From positions 310,001-374,000 of the forward strand of contig NZ_CALNVW010000020.1 of assembly GCF_940670765.1 (NCBI RefSeq): 64,000 nucleotides of DNA, given 5' to 3'. This stretch comes from Streptomyces sp. A 4/2 (GTDB lineage Bacteria > Actinomycetota > Actinomycetes > Streptomycetales > Streptomycetaceae). Shown piece by piece: positions 24,039 to 32,917 of the stretch (the stretch's first letter is position 1; every line of letters begins with the position of its first letter). The notes below the pieces were generated by a model, which saw nothing but the letters and a program-made list of their open reading frames with translations, had not been told where the DNA came from and did not search any database. The position numbers and the translations under genes are program-made.

Positions 24039-24734
24039 ATGTCGTCAAGCGTTCAGCGCAAGCGAATTCGGAAATCTCCAGCCGCCCGACGTGCGGAAAT
24101 CGTCGACGCAGCCGCCGCCATCGCCCTGACCGAAGGGTTGGAGTGCATCACTCTGCGGCGGATCGGCGAGGAACTCGACGTGCGGCCGGGGTTGATCAGC
24201 CACTACTTCCCGTCGGCCGAGGGCCTCGTGGCCGAGGCGTTCGGCAGCGCGGCGAGCGCGGAACTCGACGCCCTCCTGCCGGCCGAAAGACCCGCCGGCA
24301 CCGTTACGCAGCACCTCGCGCGGTTCTTCGCACACGCGACGGGAGAGGCGTACGACGACATCAGCCGGCTCTGGATCAACGCCCGCCACCTCTGCCGCTA
24401 CCGCCCGGTCCTGCGTGACTGGGTCGACGACCAGGAAGGAGCGTGGCGCGAGCGGCTGGAGGACCTCATCCGGGAGGGCGTCGCACGCGACGAATTCCGC
24501 ACGGACGAACCGCATGTGACGGCGATTCAGATTCTGGTCGTGCTCGACGGCCTCAGCGCGCGCACCAACACGCGCGGCGGCGACCGCCCCCAGGCGGTGA
24601 CACGTATGGCGATCGCCACGGCGGAGCGTGAACTCGGCCTGCCCGGCGGCGCTCTCGACCGGGCCGACGACGCGGACACCGCCTCCGAAGCCGGCGCGGA
24701 CCGGCCCCCTGTTTCCCCTGCCGACCCCAACTGA
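24039..24734 (+). CDS. TetR/AcrR-family transcriptional regulator
   Basis: This 231-residue protein has a helix-turn-helix in residues ~20-65 (ALTEGLECITLRRIGEELDV, then GLISHYFPSAEGLVAEAFG). The C-terminal ligand domain (ISRLWINARHLCRYRPVLRD) resembles the BetI-like TetR subgroup. It is transcribed away from the NCS1 permease, and 31 bp downstream begins the amidohydrolase gene, so it most likely senses the transported or hydrolysed compound and controls both. The ATG at 24039 is fixed by the leaderless promoter. The C-terminal tail is acidic and disordered. Confidence 0.9.
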   Translation: MSSSVQRKRIRKSPAARRAEIVDAAAAIALTEGLECITLRRIGEELDVRPGLISHYFPSAEGLVAEAFGSAASAELDALLPAERPAGTVTQHLARFFAHATGEAYDDISRLWINARHLCRYRPVLRDWVDDQEGAWRERLEDLIREGVARDEFRTDEPHVTAIQILVVLDGLSARTNTRGGDRPQAVTRMAIATAERELGLPGGALDRADDADTASEAGADRPPVSPADPN

Positions 24735-24765
24735 CCTTCCCCCGGACATCTTTCAAGGAGCTGCT

Positions 24766-26427
24766 GTGCGCACCCTCCCCCGAGCCCTCGACTCCGCCGG
24801 AACAGGGCGGTGCTCCCTCGTCCTGCTCTCCGCCCGGCTGCTCGACCCGGTGACCGGAGAATTCCTGCCGGACACCGCCCTGGCCGTATCAGGGGGGCAG
24901 ATCTCCGCCCTGGGTGACGACCGCCGCATTCGCGCGCTGGCGGACCCGGCGACGACGGTGATCGACCTGAAGGGCGCCGTGGTGACCCCCGGCCTGGTCG
25001 ACGGGCACCTCCATCCGGTCACGGGCGCGGAGCTGACCCATGGGCTGGACCTGTCGGCCTGCGCCGGTCTCGACGAGGTGCGTGAGGCGCTGGCCCGCGA
25101 GGTCCGGCGCCTCGCACCCGGAGCGTGGCTGCACGGCTGGGGGCTCGACCCGAACGTCTTCGGGGGCCGTCCCGTCGAGACCGCCGCCCTCGCCCCGGTG
25201 CTCGACGGCGTACCGGCCCTCCTCCAGCTCTTCGACGCCCATTCCATGCTGGCCAGCCCCCGCGCGCTCGAACTCGCCGGCGTCGACGGGCCGCGCACCT
25301 TCGACCAGGCCGCCGAGGTCGTCTGCGACGACACGGGGCGGCCCACCGGGCTGCTCCTGGAGGACGCCGCCGCCGAGCTCGTCGAGCGCGCCGCCCCCCA
25401 GCCCACGCACGCGGAGCGCCGCTCCCGCCTCGTCGCGGCACTGCGCGGCATGGCCGCCGCCGGGCTCACCGGCGGCCACGCCATGGACGCCAACGGCGAC
25501 AGTCTCGCGCTCTACGCCGAGCTCGACGCGGCCGGCGAGCTGCCGCTACGGCTGCGGGTCGCTCCCTGGTGCCAGCCCGGCACCGGCACCGACGCCCTGC
25601 GCGCGCTCATCGGGCAACAGGGCACGGGCGGCAGGCTCTGGCGCACCGAAGGCGTCAAGCTCTTCATGGACGGCACCATCGACAACGGCACCGCCTGGCT
25701 GGAACACCCGGACTGTCACGGCGAGTCCACGCACGCCTTCTGGCCCGACCCCGATGCCTACACCCGGATCGTCGGCGAGCTCCACCGCGCCGGGGTTCCC
25801 ACCGCCACCCACGCCATCGGTGACGCTGCCGTACGGCACGCCCTGGACTCCGTCGAGAAGGCACTCGCCACCGGGGGCCGCCCGGTCCGGCACCGGATCG
25901 AGCACATCGAGACGGTGCCCGGCGACACCCTGCACCGCTTCGCCGAGCTCGGCGTCATCGCGTCCATGCAGCCCACCCACTGCTGCGACTTCACCCGGGC
26001 CGACCACACCGACAACTGGTCGCGCCGGCTCGGCGAGGAGCGTGCCGCCCGCGCCTGGCGCTGCCGCGGCCTGTGGGACTCCGGCGCCACCGTCGTGCTC
26101 GGCTCCGACTGGCCGATCGCTCCTTACCCATCGCTGGGCGTCATGGCGGGCGCCCGCCACCGGAGGCCGAGCCGCGATCTCGCGCAGCCCCCGCACGGCC
26201 CGGAACAGGCGCTCACCGCGCTGGAAGCCCTGCAGGGCATGACGGTGAACGCCGCTCACGCGGCGGGCGAGGAGCACCTGGCCGGCCGGATCGCCGTGGG
26301 TCACCGGGCCGACCTCACGGTCCTCGCCGACAGTCCGCTCGTCACCGCCGCCACCGACCTGCCCGACCTGCCCGTGCTGCTCACCGTCCTGGACGGGAGC
26401 CCCACCCACCGCGACGCGAGTCTGTGA
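24766..26427 (+). CDS. Amidohydrolase family 3 protein (YtcJ-like metal-dependent hydrolase)
   Basis: This 553-residue cytoplasmic enzyme starts at a GTG with AAGGAG 5 bp upstream. The first metal-binding motif is GLVDGHLHP, the carboxylate region GVKLFMDGTIDNGTAW follows, and later histidines lie in PTATHAIGDAAV and RIEHIETVP, with the last metal aspartate in VLGSDWPI. This is the layout of amidohydrolase family 3, which hydrolyses N-acyl, amide or related bonds. Its place next to TetR and an NCS1 nucleobase permease suggests that it breaks down the imported compound. The exact substrate cannot be named. Confidence 0.9.
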   Translation: MRTLPRALDSAGTGRCSLVLLSARLLDPVTGEFLPDTALAVSGGQISALGDDRRIRALADPATTVIDLKGAVVTPGLVDGHLHPVTGAELTHGLDLSACAGLDEVREALAREVRRLAPGAWLHGWGLDPNVFGGRPVETAALAPVLDGVPALLQLFDAHSMLASPRALELAGVDGPRTFDQAAEVVCDDTGRPTGLLLEDAAAELVERAAPQPTHAERRSRLVAALRGMAAAGLTGGHAMDANGDSLALYAELDAAGELPLRLRVAPWCQPGTGTDALRALIGQQGTGGRLWRTEGVKLFMDGTIDNGTAWLEHPDCHGESTHAFWPDPDAYTRIVGELHRAGVPTATHAIGDAAVRHALDSVEKALATGGRPVRHRIEHIETVPGDTLHRFAELGVIASMQPTHCCDFTRADHTDNWSRRLGEERAARAWRCRGLWDSGATVVLGSDWPIAPYPSLGVMAGARHRRPSRDLAQPPHGPEQALTALEALQGMTVNAAHAAGEEHLAGRIAVGHRADLTVLADSPLVTAATDLPDLPVLLTVLDGSPTHRDASL

Positions 26428-26832
26428 CGGGTCCCGTCGGGGGGCCATGACGCACCGGCGGATTCCCCGTGTCGGACGGCCGTCCCGGTACGGCCGCCCG
26501 GCACCGTCCGCCCCGGTTGCGTGACCGGTACGCCACGGCGATGCTGGAACGGCTTCGACAGGCTCCGCGCCCCTCCCCCGGCCGGTCCGGCCCCTTCGCG
26601 CGACACGCCCGGACCCTCGCAGTCACCCACCGTCCGCGTCCGCACCCCGTCGTCCGCACGTACGACCGTGTCGGCGTTATGCCGGAAAGGCACCGGCAGC
26701 GCGGCACAAACACCGCCGAGGACGACATCACCCGTATGCGCGTACTCGCCGACGGCAGGTGCCCGAACGCAGGAGCCCGAGACTGGTTCAATCTCCTCGA
26801 CATCACCTTCGACGAGCCGAAGGAGCTGACCC
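26428..26832. other. Gene-free stretch after the amidohydrolase
   Basis: About 400 bp. Several long open frames cross it but none has coding-type codon bias. It ends in the ribosome site of the next small gene. No hairpin or RNA gene was recognised. Confidence 0.4.
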
Positions 26833-27165
26833 ATGGATCCCGCACTCGTCCGCACCGGGCTCACCGCGGCAGTCCTCTGTGCCACCCTCGCCGCCGGTGC
26901 GGCCACGCCAGGGGTGACTCCCGACCACAAGTCCACCGGCGCCGCACCGCCCCGTGCCGCCGCCCCCCGTACCGAGGGCGACACCAACCCGCCCCCGCTC
27001 AACATCCGTACCTTCACCGAGCAGACCGTCGATCTCACCTGGGCCGGCACCACCGAGGCGGGCCGCGACCGGATCTGCGCCCACCCGCACGACTTCACCA
27101 GCCCCGCCCTCGACTCGCACTACGCCGCGAAGCTCATCGAGGCGAAGTGCCGGACGCACCGGTGA
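26833..27165 (+). CDS. Small putative secreted protein
   Basis: This 110-residue protein has a short N-terminal hydrophobic segment (TGLTAAVLCATLAAGAATPG, residues 8-27) that may be a signal peptide, an Ala/Pro-rich linker, then a domain with two cysteines (DRICAHP and IEAKCRTH) that could pair outside the cell. AAGGAG lies 8 bp upstream of the ATG. I do not recognise a family. The next gene on the same strand begins 62 bp later and has its own leaderless promoter, so this gene is probably monocistronic. Confidence 0.6.
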   Translation: MDPALVRTGLTAAVLCATLAAGAATPGVTPDHKSTGAAPPRAAAPRTEGDTNPPPLNIRTFTEQTVDLTWAGTTEAGRDRICAHPHDFTSPALDSHYAAKLIEAKCRTHR

Positions 27166-27215
27166 TCACCGGGGAGCGCACCCCGGCGAGCGACGGCGGG
27201 GGCGGGGCAACGCCT

Positions 27216-27221
27216 TAGACT
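27216..27221 (+). promoter_or_regulatory. -10 hexamer of a leaderless promoter (YrdC-domain gene)
   Basis: TAGACT ends 6 bp before the ATG at 27228, with no Shine-Dalgarno sequence. Confidence 0.5.
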
Positions 27222-27227
27222 CGGCCA

Positions 27228-27848
27228 ATGGCGAAGTATTTCGACGTGCACCCCGAGAATCCCCAGCGGCGCACGATCAGCACGGTGGCTGACAGCATCC
27301 GGTCCGGCGCGCTCGTGGCGTACCCGACGGACTCCTGTTACGCACTGGGGTGTCAGCTGGGCAGCCGGGACGGCATCGGCCGGATCCGGTCGATCCGGAA
27401 CCTCGACGAGCGTCACCACTTCACCCTCGTGTGCCAGAACTTCGCGCAACTGGGACAGTTCGTGGTCATCGACAACGACGTGTTCCGCGCGATCAAGGCA
27501 GCGACGCCCGGCCGGTACACCTTCATCCTGCCCGCGACGAAGGAAGTGCCGCGCCAGTTGCTGCACCCGAAGAAGAAGACGGTCGGCGTGCGGATTCCCG
27601 ACCACGCCGTCGCTCAGGCGTTGCTCGCGGAACTCGGTGAGCCGCTGCTCTCCAGCACCCTGCTCCTGCCCGACCAGGACGAGCCGATGACACAGGGCTG
27701 GGAGATCAAGGAACGCCTCGACCACGAAGTGGACGCGGTGATCGACTCGGGTGACTGCGGCACCGAGCCGACCACCGTCATCGACTTCTCCGGCGGCGAA
27801 CTCGAAATCGTCCGCCGCGGGGCCGGCGACACCGCGCGATTCGAGTAG
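27228..27848 (+). CDS. Sua5/YciO/YrdC-family protein (L-threonylcarbamoyladenylate synthase type)
   Basis: This 206-residue protein shows the YrdC-domain pattern: VAYPTDSCYALGCQLG near residue 30, NLDERHHFTLVCQNF, the lysine-rich loop HPKKKTVGVRIPDH near residue 115 and GEPLLSSTLLLP. Members form threonylcarbamoyl-AMP from threonine, bicarbonate and ATP for the t6A base of tRNAs. It lacks the long C-terminal Sua5 domain and is closest to the YciO branch, whose role is less certain. The essential synthase could be a different gene elsewhere in the genome. Confidence 0.88.
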   Translation: MAKYFDVHPENPQRRTISTVADSIRSGALVAYPTDSCYALGCQLGSRDGIGRIRSIRNLDERHHFTLVCQNFAQLGQFVVIDNDVFRAIKAATPGRYTFILPATKEVPRQLLHPKKKTVGVRIPDHAVAQALLAELGEPLLSSTLLLPDQDEPMTQGWEIKERLDHEVDAVIDSGDCGTEPTTVIDFSGGELEIVRRGAGDTARFE

Positions 27849-27910
27849 TCCGCAGCATCAGGGCCTCGCGTTCGGGTCAGGGGGGTGTCCGGACCCTCGC
27901 GGTGGGGGTT

Positions 27911-27916
27911 TAGCGT
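27911..27916 (+). promoter_or_regulatory. -10 hexamer of a leaderless promoter (CtaG-like gene)
   Basis: TAGCGT ends 8 bp before the GTG at 27925. No ribosome site is present. Confidence 0.5.
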
Positions 27917-27924
27917 GGTCCGAC

Positions 27925-28959
27925 GTGACAGAGACATCATTTTCTGCCCTGCCGGCCGAGTTGCCCCGATTGACCGCAGGCCACCTGGCCGGGAGCTGGC
28001 AGCTCGATCCGTACGCGCTGGTGCTGGTCGTGCTGCTCGGCGGGCTGTACGCAGCGGGCGTGGCGAAGCTGGCGCGCCGGGGCGAGCGGTGGCCCGTCGC
28101 CCGCACGCTGGCGTTCGCGGGGCTGGGACTCGGCGCGATCGTGGTGGCGACGATGTCCGGACTGGCGGTCTACGACCACGAGCTGTTCTGGCCCGCCGCC
28201 GTGCAGAACATCGTGCTCGATCTCATCGCCCCGCTGGGCCTGGCGCTCGGCGACCCGCTGTCGCTGGCGCTGTCCGCACTGGCGAAGGACGGGAAGGCGG
28301 CGCGTCGGCTGCGCGGCGCGGTCTCCGGGCGCGTGGTGCGATTTCTTACCTTCCCGCTGGTCAGTACGGTCGTCGTGCTGAGCTCCGAGCTGGGGATCTA
28401 CTTCACCCCGTATTTCCCCGCGGCGCTGCGGCACGACTCGGTGCATGAGCTGCTGTATCTGCAACTCGTGGTCACGGGCAGCTTGTTCGTGCTGCCGATG
28501 CTGACCCGCGAGGACCTGTTGCCGTCGTGGTGCAGTCACCCCGTGCGGGCGCTGCTGGTCTTCCTGGACGGTCTGGTGGACGCGGTTCCCGGTCTGGTGG
28601 TGATGACGAGCGGCACGCTGGTGGCAGGGGGCTGGTACGCGGCCCGGCGCCAGCCGTGGGATCCGAGTGTGCAGCAGGACCAGATGATCGGCGGTGGGCT
28701 GATGCTGACGATCGCGGAACTGATCGGGCTGCCGTTCCTGATCGCCGTGTTCGCCGAGTGGGTGCGCGCCGAGCGGGTCAGGACGGCCGTGCTGGACGCC
28801 GGCCTGGACCGCGAACTGGCCGCCGCCGCTGCGGTCCCGGCGCCGGTGACCGGAACCGCGGCTGCCGACGCCCCGGCGGTCGCCGATCCGGACCGGATGC
28901 GTCCCTGGTGGGAGACGGACCGTGGAATCGTGGGCGAGCGCTACCGGAGCGGCGGCTGA
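27925..28959 (+). CDS. Cytochrome c oxidase assembly protein (caa3-type CtaG family)
   Basis: This 344-residue membrane protein has about seven helices. Family hallmarks include ELFWPAAVQNIVLDLIAPLG, HDSVHELLYLQLVVTGSLFV (each quoted only as the core segment), GGLMLTIAELIGLPF and the conserved histidines in these helices, which bind copper in the caa3_CtaG family. It should help insert copper into the heme-copper terminal oxidase. The start is a GTG fixed by a leaderless -10 element. The C-terminus is a soluble Ala/Pro-rich tail ending in MRPWWETDRGIVGERYRSGG. No oxidase gene is nearby. Confidence 0.88.
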   Translation: MTETSFSALPAELPRLTAGHLAGSWQLDPYALVLVVLLGGLYAAGVAKLARRGERWPVARTLAFAGLGLGAIVVATMSGLAVYDHELFWPAAVQNIVLDLIAPLGLALGDPLSLALSALAKDGKAARRLRGAVSGRVVRFLTFPLVSTVVVLSSELGIYFTPYFPAALRHDSVHELLYLQLVVTGSLFVLPMLTREDLLPSWCSHPVRALLVFLDGLVDAVPGLVVMTSGTLVAGGWYAARRQPWDPSVQQDQMIGGGLMLTIAELIGLPFLIAVFAEWVRAERVRTAVLDAGLDRELAAAAAVPAPVTGTAAADAPAVADPDRMRPWWETDRGIVGERYRSGG

Positions 28960-29014
28960 CCGGACCCGATGGGGGCCCGGTCGGCACTGTGCCTGCGTCC
29001 CTTCGGGGATCCGG

Positions 29015-30511
29015 TCATCGCCCCTGGTAGGCGCCCAGGTGGGGAGGGTCGGGGATGAGGTTGCCGAAGTAGTCGCGGGTCGTTCCGTCGTCGACCCGGG
29101 TGCCTGCTCCGCGCGCCGGGGAGCCGGGGAGCAGGCGCACGTCGAGCGGGGTGCTGGGGTGCGCGGAGCGCAGGAGCGGATTCGCGTCGACGGCGGCGGG
29201 GTCGCGGGGCTGGGCGGTGTTCCAGTAGAGGTTGCCGGTGTAGGTGCTGAGGGTGTCCGCGATCGCCGAGCCTCCCTGGGCGCCCACCAGGATGTTGTTC
29301 TCGAAGGTCACGCCGGTCTGGCCGTTGTTGGAGACCAGCGCGGTGTCCGCCTGGTCGGTGACGACGGTGTTGCGGTAGATCCGGGTGTCGGTGGTGCTGC
29401 CGCAGACGACCGAGATCACGCCGTACGGCAGTGAGGTGTTCCGGTCGTTGACGCTGATGTTGTCGTGGACGCGGTTCCCGTCGGAGGTGGTGGTCGCCCC
29501 GTTGCAGACCAGCAGGAAGCCGCCCTCGTTGTCGTGGCTGTAGTTGTAGCGGTACACGTTGCGCATGTTGCCGCCGTCGATGTCGTACGCCATGGAGTCC
29601 CGCGTCCCGTGCCCGCCGGTCACCTCGTTGTACTGGTAGAGGACGTCGTCGGAGTTCCAGGCCCACACACCGGCGTTGTAGGCCGCCGAGCGCATGTTGA
29701 AGCCGTTGACGTAGTTGTGCTCGACCAGCGCGCCCTTCGCGTTCTGTACGACGATTCCGTCACCGCCCGCGTCGCGGACCTCGTTCCGCTCGATCACCAG
29801 ACCGGTGATCGCCTCCCAGCTGCTGCCGGTGCCGTCCGGGTTCTCGGCACGGTGGCTCCAGGTCGACGACGTCCCGATACCGGTACGGTCCACGTGGTCG
29901 ACGGTCGAGTGCGCCACCCGTACGCCGTCGAAGCGGGTCGGCACGCCGGAGCCCTGCACCACGAAGAGGATCCCGCCGCTGGGGTCCGGGTCCTTGCTGT
30001 CGGAGCCGTTGACGTCGTGCACGTCCACGCCGTCGACGACGTAGTGGTGGCCGACGCCGAAGTCCTGCAGCAGGACGAGGAGTCCGGCCCGGCGGTCCGT
30101 GGTGGTGGCCGGTCCCGTGTTGGACAGGTCGAGGTTGCGCACCTCCCAGTCCTCGGCGTTGCGCAGCAGCACGGCGGCCCGCGCACCGGCGCCCTCGATG
30201 TGCGGCTTCGCTCCGCTGCCGTAGGCATCGAGCCGGACGGGCCGGGCGGCGGTGCCGGAGCCGGTGGGCGCGAGGGTTCCCGTACAACTGGTGCCGCGTC
30301 GCAGCAGCAGCCGGTCGCCGGGGCCGTACGCCCGCGAGGCTCGGGCGAGACTGCGCCAGGCGGTACCGCTGCTGGTACCGGGAGCGGTGTCGCTGCCACT
30401 GCGGCAGTCCACGTAGTAGGTGGTTCCTGCCCGGTCGTGAGCGACCGCCGCGGTGGGCAGCAGGGCCGCCACGGCTGCCGCTGCCGCGGTCAGCGCGGCC
30501 TTCGTACGCAT
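29015..30511 (-). CDS. Secreted right-handed parallel beta-helix protein
   Basis: This ~498-residue exported protein has a signal peptide (MRTKAALTAAAAAVAALLPT, cleaved near AVA-HDR), then TYYVDCRSGSDTAPGTSSGT, a start typical of secreted beta-helix carbohydrate lyases or hydrolases. Repeats such as VIERNEVRDAGGDGIVVQN and YRYNYSHDNEGGFLLVCN build the helix. The end (GTTRDYFGNLIPDPPHLGAY) is common in these proteins. It probably binds or cleaves a polysaccharide, but the catalytic residues are not identifiable. The ATG at 30511 gives a normal signal peptide; an ATG at 30526 is also in frame. Confidence 0.85.
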   Translation of the reverse strand: MRTKAALTAAAAAVAALLPTAAVAHDRAGTTYYVDCRSGSDTAPGTSSGTAWRSLARASRAYGPGDRLLLRRGTSCTGTLAPTGSGTAARPVRLDAYGSGAKPHIEGAGARAAVLLRNAEDWEVRNLDLSNTGPATTTDRRAGLLVLLQDFGVGHHYVVDGVDVHDVNGSDSKDPDPSGGILFVVQGSGVPTRFDGVRVAHSTVDHVDRTGIGTSSTWSHRAENPDGTGSSWEAITGLVIERNEVRDAGGDGIVVQNAKGALVEHNYVNGFNMRSAAYNAGVWAWNSDDVLYQYNEVTGGHGTRDSMAYDIDGGNMRNVYRYNYSHDNEGGFLLVCNGATTTSDGNRVHDNISVNDRNTSLPYGVISVVCGSTTDTRIYRNTVVTDQADTALVSNNGQTGVTFENNILVGAQGGSAIADTLSTYTGNLYWNTAQPRDPAAVDANPLLRSAHPSTPLDVRLLPGSPARGAGTRVDDGTTRDYFGNLIPDPPHLGAYQGR

Positions 30512-30642
30512 GAGTTCTCTCGCCATGGCCGGACCGTAGGCGTGGCGAGGGCGCTCCGGCCATGGACATACAGCGCCGGTACTTGGACGTACGCGGGCGG
30601 CTCCTCCTGCCGACGTCCCGGACCCGGCCGGGAGCGCACCGG

Positions 30643-31224
30643 CTACGAGCTGCCGGGAAGTTTCTCCAGGATGGTGCGGGCGGCTTCGAGCATGAGGCGG
30701 CAGACGTCGTCCGGATCCGCGCTCGCCAGCGGCTCCCTGCCGATCACGTTGCGCGTGAGGCCGATACCGAGCAGCCAGGCGAGGATCAGGTCGGAGCGCA
30801 GTCCGGCGTCGTCGGCACCCGTGAGCGTGGCGAGCACGCTCGCGTACTCCTGGCTCAGCAGACGGCCGGTCTCGGCAGCCGCGTCCCCGTCGCTGCTGGA
30901 ACGGAGGAACACCTCCAGGGACCGGTCGTGGTGCCCGCTGCCGCCCGGTGCGAGGAGGCCGCGGAGGGCGGCTTCCAGCAGGTGTTCGGGCGGGGTGTCG
31001 CGCACCTGTTTCCGGCCGTCGCGGGCCATCACTTCGCCGAACAGCGCTTTCTTGGAACCGAAGTACCGGAAGAGCAGGGCCTGGTTGAAACCGGCACGTG
31101 CGGCGATGTCGCGCACGGTGGTGCGTTCGTAGCCGCGCTCCGCGAACAGCGCCGCTGCCGCGTCGATAAGGGCCAGCCTGGTCGCCCCGGCGTCCCGTCT
31201 GCGCTCCGTTCCTTCAACCTTCAT
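30643..31224 (-). CDS. TetR-family regulator controlling the P450 operon
   Basis: This 193-residue protein has an N-terminal helix-turn-helix (ALFAERGYERTTVRDIAARA, then GFNQALLFRYFGSKKALFGE) and a C-terminal domain with SDLILAWLLGIGLTRNVIG, typical of a TetR subgroup common in actinomycetes. GGAGGGG lies 8 bp before the ATG at 31224. It diverges from the P450 gene, with a perfect 28-bp palindrome in between, so it is almost certainly the repressor of both genes. The inducer is probably the P450 substrate or a related lipophilic compound. Confidence 0.93.
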   Translation of the reverse strand: MKVEGTERRRDAGATRLALIDAAAALFAERGYERTTVRDIAARAGFNQALLFRYFGSKKALFGEVMARDGRKQVRDTPPEHLLEAALRGLLAPGGSGHHDRSLEVFLRSSSDGDAAAETGRLLSQEYASVLATLTGADDAGLRSDLILAWLLGIGLTRNVIGREPLASADPDDVCRLMLEAARTILEKLPGSS

Positions 31225-31282
31225 CCATCGGCCCCTCCCGTAAATGGCCGACAGCATAGCCCGGGACGGGGCGCACGCCCCG

Positions 31283-31311
31283 TTGACCGCCCTCCGACAC
31301 CGCCCTACCGT
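31283..31311 (+). promoter_or_regulatory. P450 promoter overlapping the TetR operator
   Basis: TTGACC (31283-31288), 17-bp spacer, TACCGT (31306-31311). The -10 element runs into the palindrome, so repression by steric block is expected. Confidence 0.65.
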
Positions 31312-31335
31312 ATGTAAGCAGACGCTTACATACGG
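31308..31335. promoter_or_regulatory. Perfect palindromic TetR operator
   Basis: Twelve-bp arms (CCGTATGTAAGC and its exact complement) separated by the 4-bp centre AGAC. It lies 11 bp before the P450 start and 83 bp before the divergent TetR start. It fits a TetR dimer, or two dimers, on one site. Confidence 0.85.
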
Positions 31336-31346
31336 AAGGGGTACAG

Positions 31347-32537
31347 GTGACCGCCACCGAACTAGAGCCTGCGGCTTACCCGTTCAACGAAGCGACCGAA
31401 CTGACGCTCTCCGGTCTGTACGAGGACGCCCGCAACCAGGACGGGCTGCTGCGGGTCCGGATGACGTACGGCGAGCCCGCCTGGCTGGTGACCCGCTACG
31501 CGGATGCCCGGCTGGTGCTCGGTGACCGCCGGTTCAGCCGGGCCGAGGGGGTGCGCCACGACGAGCCGCGGCAGTCCGAGGCGCAGCGCAACAGCGGCAT
31601 CCTCAGCATGGATCCGCCGGATCACACCCGGCTCCGTACGCTGGTGGCCAAGGCGTTCACCGTGCACCGGGTCGAGAAACTGAGGCCGGAGATCCGTGCG
31701 CTGTCCGAGGGGCTGCTGGCCGACATGGTCGAGGCCGGGCCGCCCGCCGACCTCGTCGAGGACTTCGCACTGCCCATCCCCGTCGGCGTCATCTGCCGCC
31801 TGCTCGGAGTGCCCGCCGAGGACCGGCCGCTCTTCCGCGCCTGGAGCGACGACGCCCTGTCCACCAGCTCGCTGACCGCGGAGGAGTTCGAAGCCAGCAG
31901 GGAGGAACTGCGGGCCTATATGGGCGGTTTGATCGCCGAGCACCGGAAGCAGCCCGCGGACGACCTGATGACCGCGCTGATCGAGGCGCGCGATGTGGGT
32001 GACCGGCTGTCCGAGCTGGAGCTGGTCGACCTCTGTGTGGGGATCCTGGTCGCCGGGCACGAGACGACGGCGAGCCAGATCCCCAACTTCGTCTGCACCC
32101 TGCTCGATCACCCCGAGCAGTTGGCCCTGCTGCGCGAGGACCCGGAGCTGATCCCCGCCGCGGTCGAGGAGCTGCTGCGCTTCGTCCCGCTGGGCATCGG
32201 CGCCGGCCAGCCCCGGTACGCCACCGAGGACGTCGAGGTGGGCGGCACCCTGGTGCGCACCGGTGAGCCCGTGCTCGTGGCGGTCGGCGCGGCCAACCGG
32301 GACGCCCTGCGCTTCACCTCTGCCGGGACACTCGACCTCCAGCGGGAGAGCAACGGGCATCTGGGGTTCGGACACGGCGTGCACCACTGCCTGGGAGCGC
32401 CGCTCGCCCGGCTCGAACTGCAGGAGGCGTTGCGGGCGTTGGTCCTGACGTTGCCCGGTCTTCGGGTGACCGGGGACATCGTGTGGAAGACCGAGATGCT
32501 GGTGCGCGGACCGCGTTCCATGCCGGTGGGGTGGTGA
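31347..32537 (+). CDS. Cytochrome P450 monooxygenase
   Basis: This 396-residue soluble class I P450 starts at a GTG with GGAAGGGG upstream. The I-helix motif is VAGHETTAS, the ExxR pair falls in EELLRFVP/QPRYATED, and the heme-thiolate loop is FGHGVHHCLGAPLARLE. It inserts one oxygen atom into an organic substrate, using electrons from the ferredoxin encoded right after it. No ferredoxin reductase is nearby, so a genome-wide reductase must serve it. The substrate is unknown; regulation by a dedicated TetR suggests a xenobiotic or secondary metabolite. Confidence 0.96.
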   Translation: MTATELEPAAYPFNEATELTLSGLYEDARNQDGLLRVRMTYGEPAWLVTRYADARLVLGDRRFSRAEGVRHDEPRQSEAQRNSGILSMDPPDHTRLRTLVAKAFTVHRVEKLRPEIRALSEGLLADMVEAGPPADLVEDFALPIPVGVICRLLGVPAEDRPLFRAWSDDALSTSSLTAEEFEASREELRAYMGGLIAEHRKQPADDLMTALIEARDVGDRLSELELVDLCVGILVAGHETTASQIPNFVCTLLDHPEQLALLREDPELIPAAVEELLRFVPLGIGAGQPRYATEDVEVGGTLVRTGEPVLVAVGAANRDALRFTSAGTLDLQRESNGHLGFGHGVHHCLGAPLARLELQEALRALVLTLPGLRVTGDIVWKTEMLVRGPRSMPVGW

Positions 32538-32539
32538 GC

Positions 32540-32755
32540 ATGACGTGGCGCATCGAGGTCGACCGGCATGTGTGCATCGGCTCGGGGATCTGCGCGGGCA
32601 CCGCTCCCGGGCTGTTCCGGCTGGAGGGCGAGCGCTCCCAGGCGCTCCGGGAGGAGATCTCTCCGCAGGAGGTCGCCCTGGACGCGGCGGATTCCTGTCC
32701 GGCGCTGGCCATCACCGTCACCGAGGGTTCGGAGGTGGTCGGCCCCCGTCCGTAG
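32540..32755 (+). CDS. P450-partner ferredoxin ([3Fe-4S] type)
   Basis: This 71-residue protein has three cluster cysteines in the pattern CIGSGIC ... DSCPALAI, the small actinobacterial [3Fe-4S] ferredoxin that feeds P450s. The residue following the usual second-cysteine spacing is Gly, so a [4Fe-4S] cluster is unlikely. The ATG at 32540 lies 2 bp after the P450 stop; a GTG at 32534 that overlaps this stop is an alternative start. Tight coupling supports a dedicated P450-ferredoxin pair. Confidence 0.93.
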   Translation: MTWRIEVDRHVCIGSGICAGTAPGLFRLEGERSQALREEISPQEVALDAADSCPALAITVTEGSEVVGPRP

Positions 32756-32917
32756 ACCGGGCCGGCCGGGCCTGCAACCCTCACGCAACGTCCCGGGGCG
32801 TTGGCTGGGACATGCCGTGACGGCGGTCCGGTGGGACCGGGGGCTTCCTGGTCGGCCGCTCGCCGGAGTGGCCCGGCTTCTTCCAGGAGCCGGCCGAGCG
32901 ACGACGGGGAGAGCGCG

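Noticed and set aside
26469..26829. Open frames between amidohydrolase and small secreted protein
   Set aside because: No coding-type bias and no good start site.
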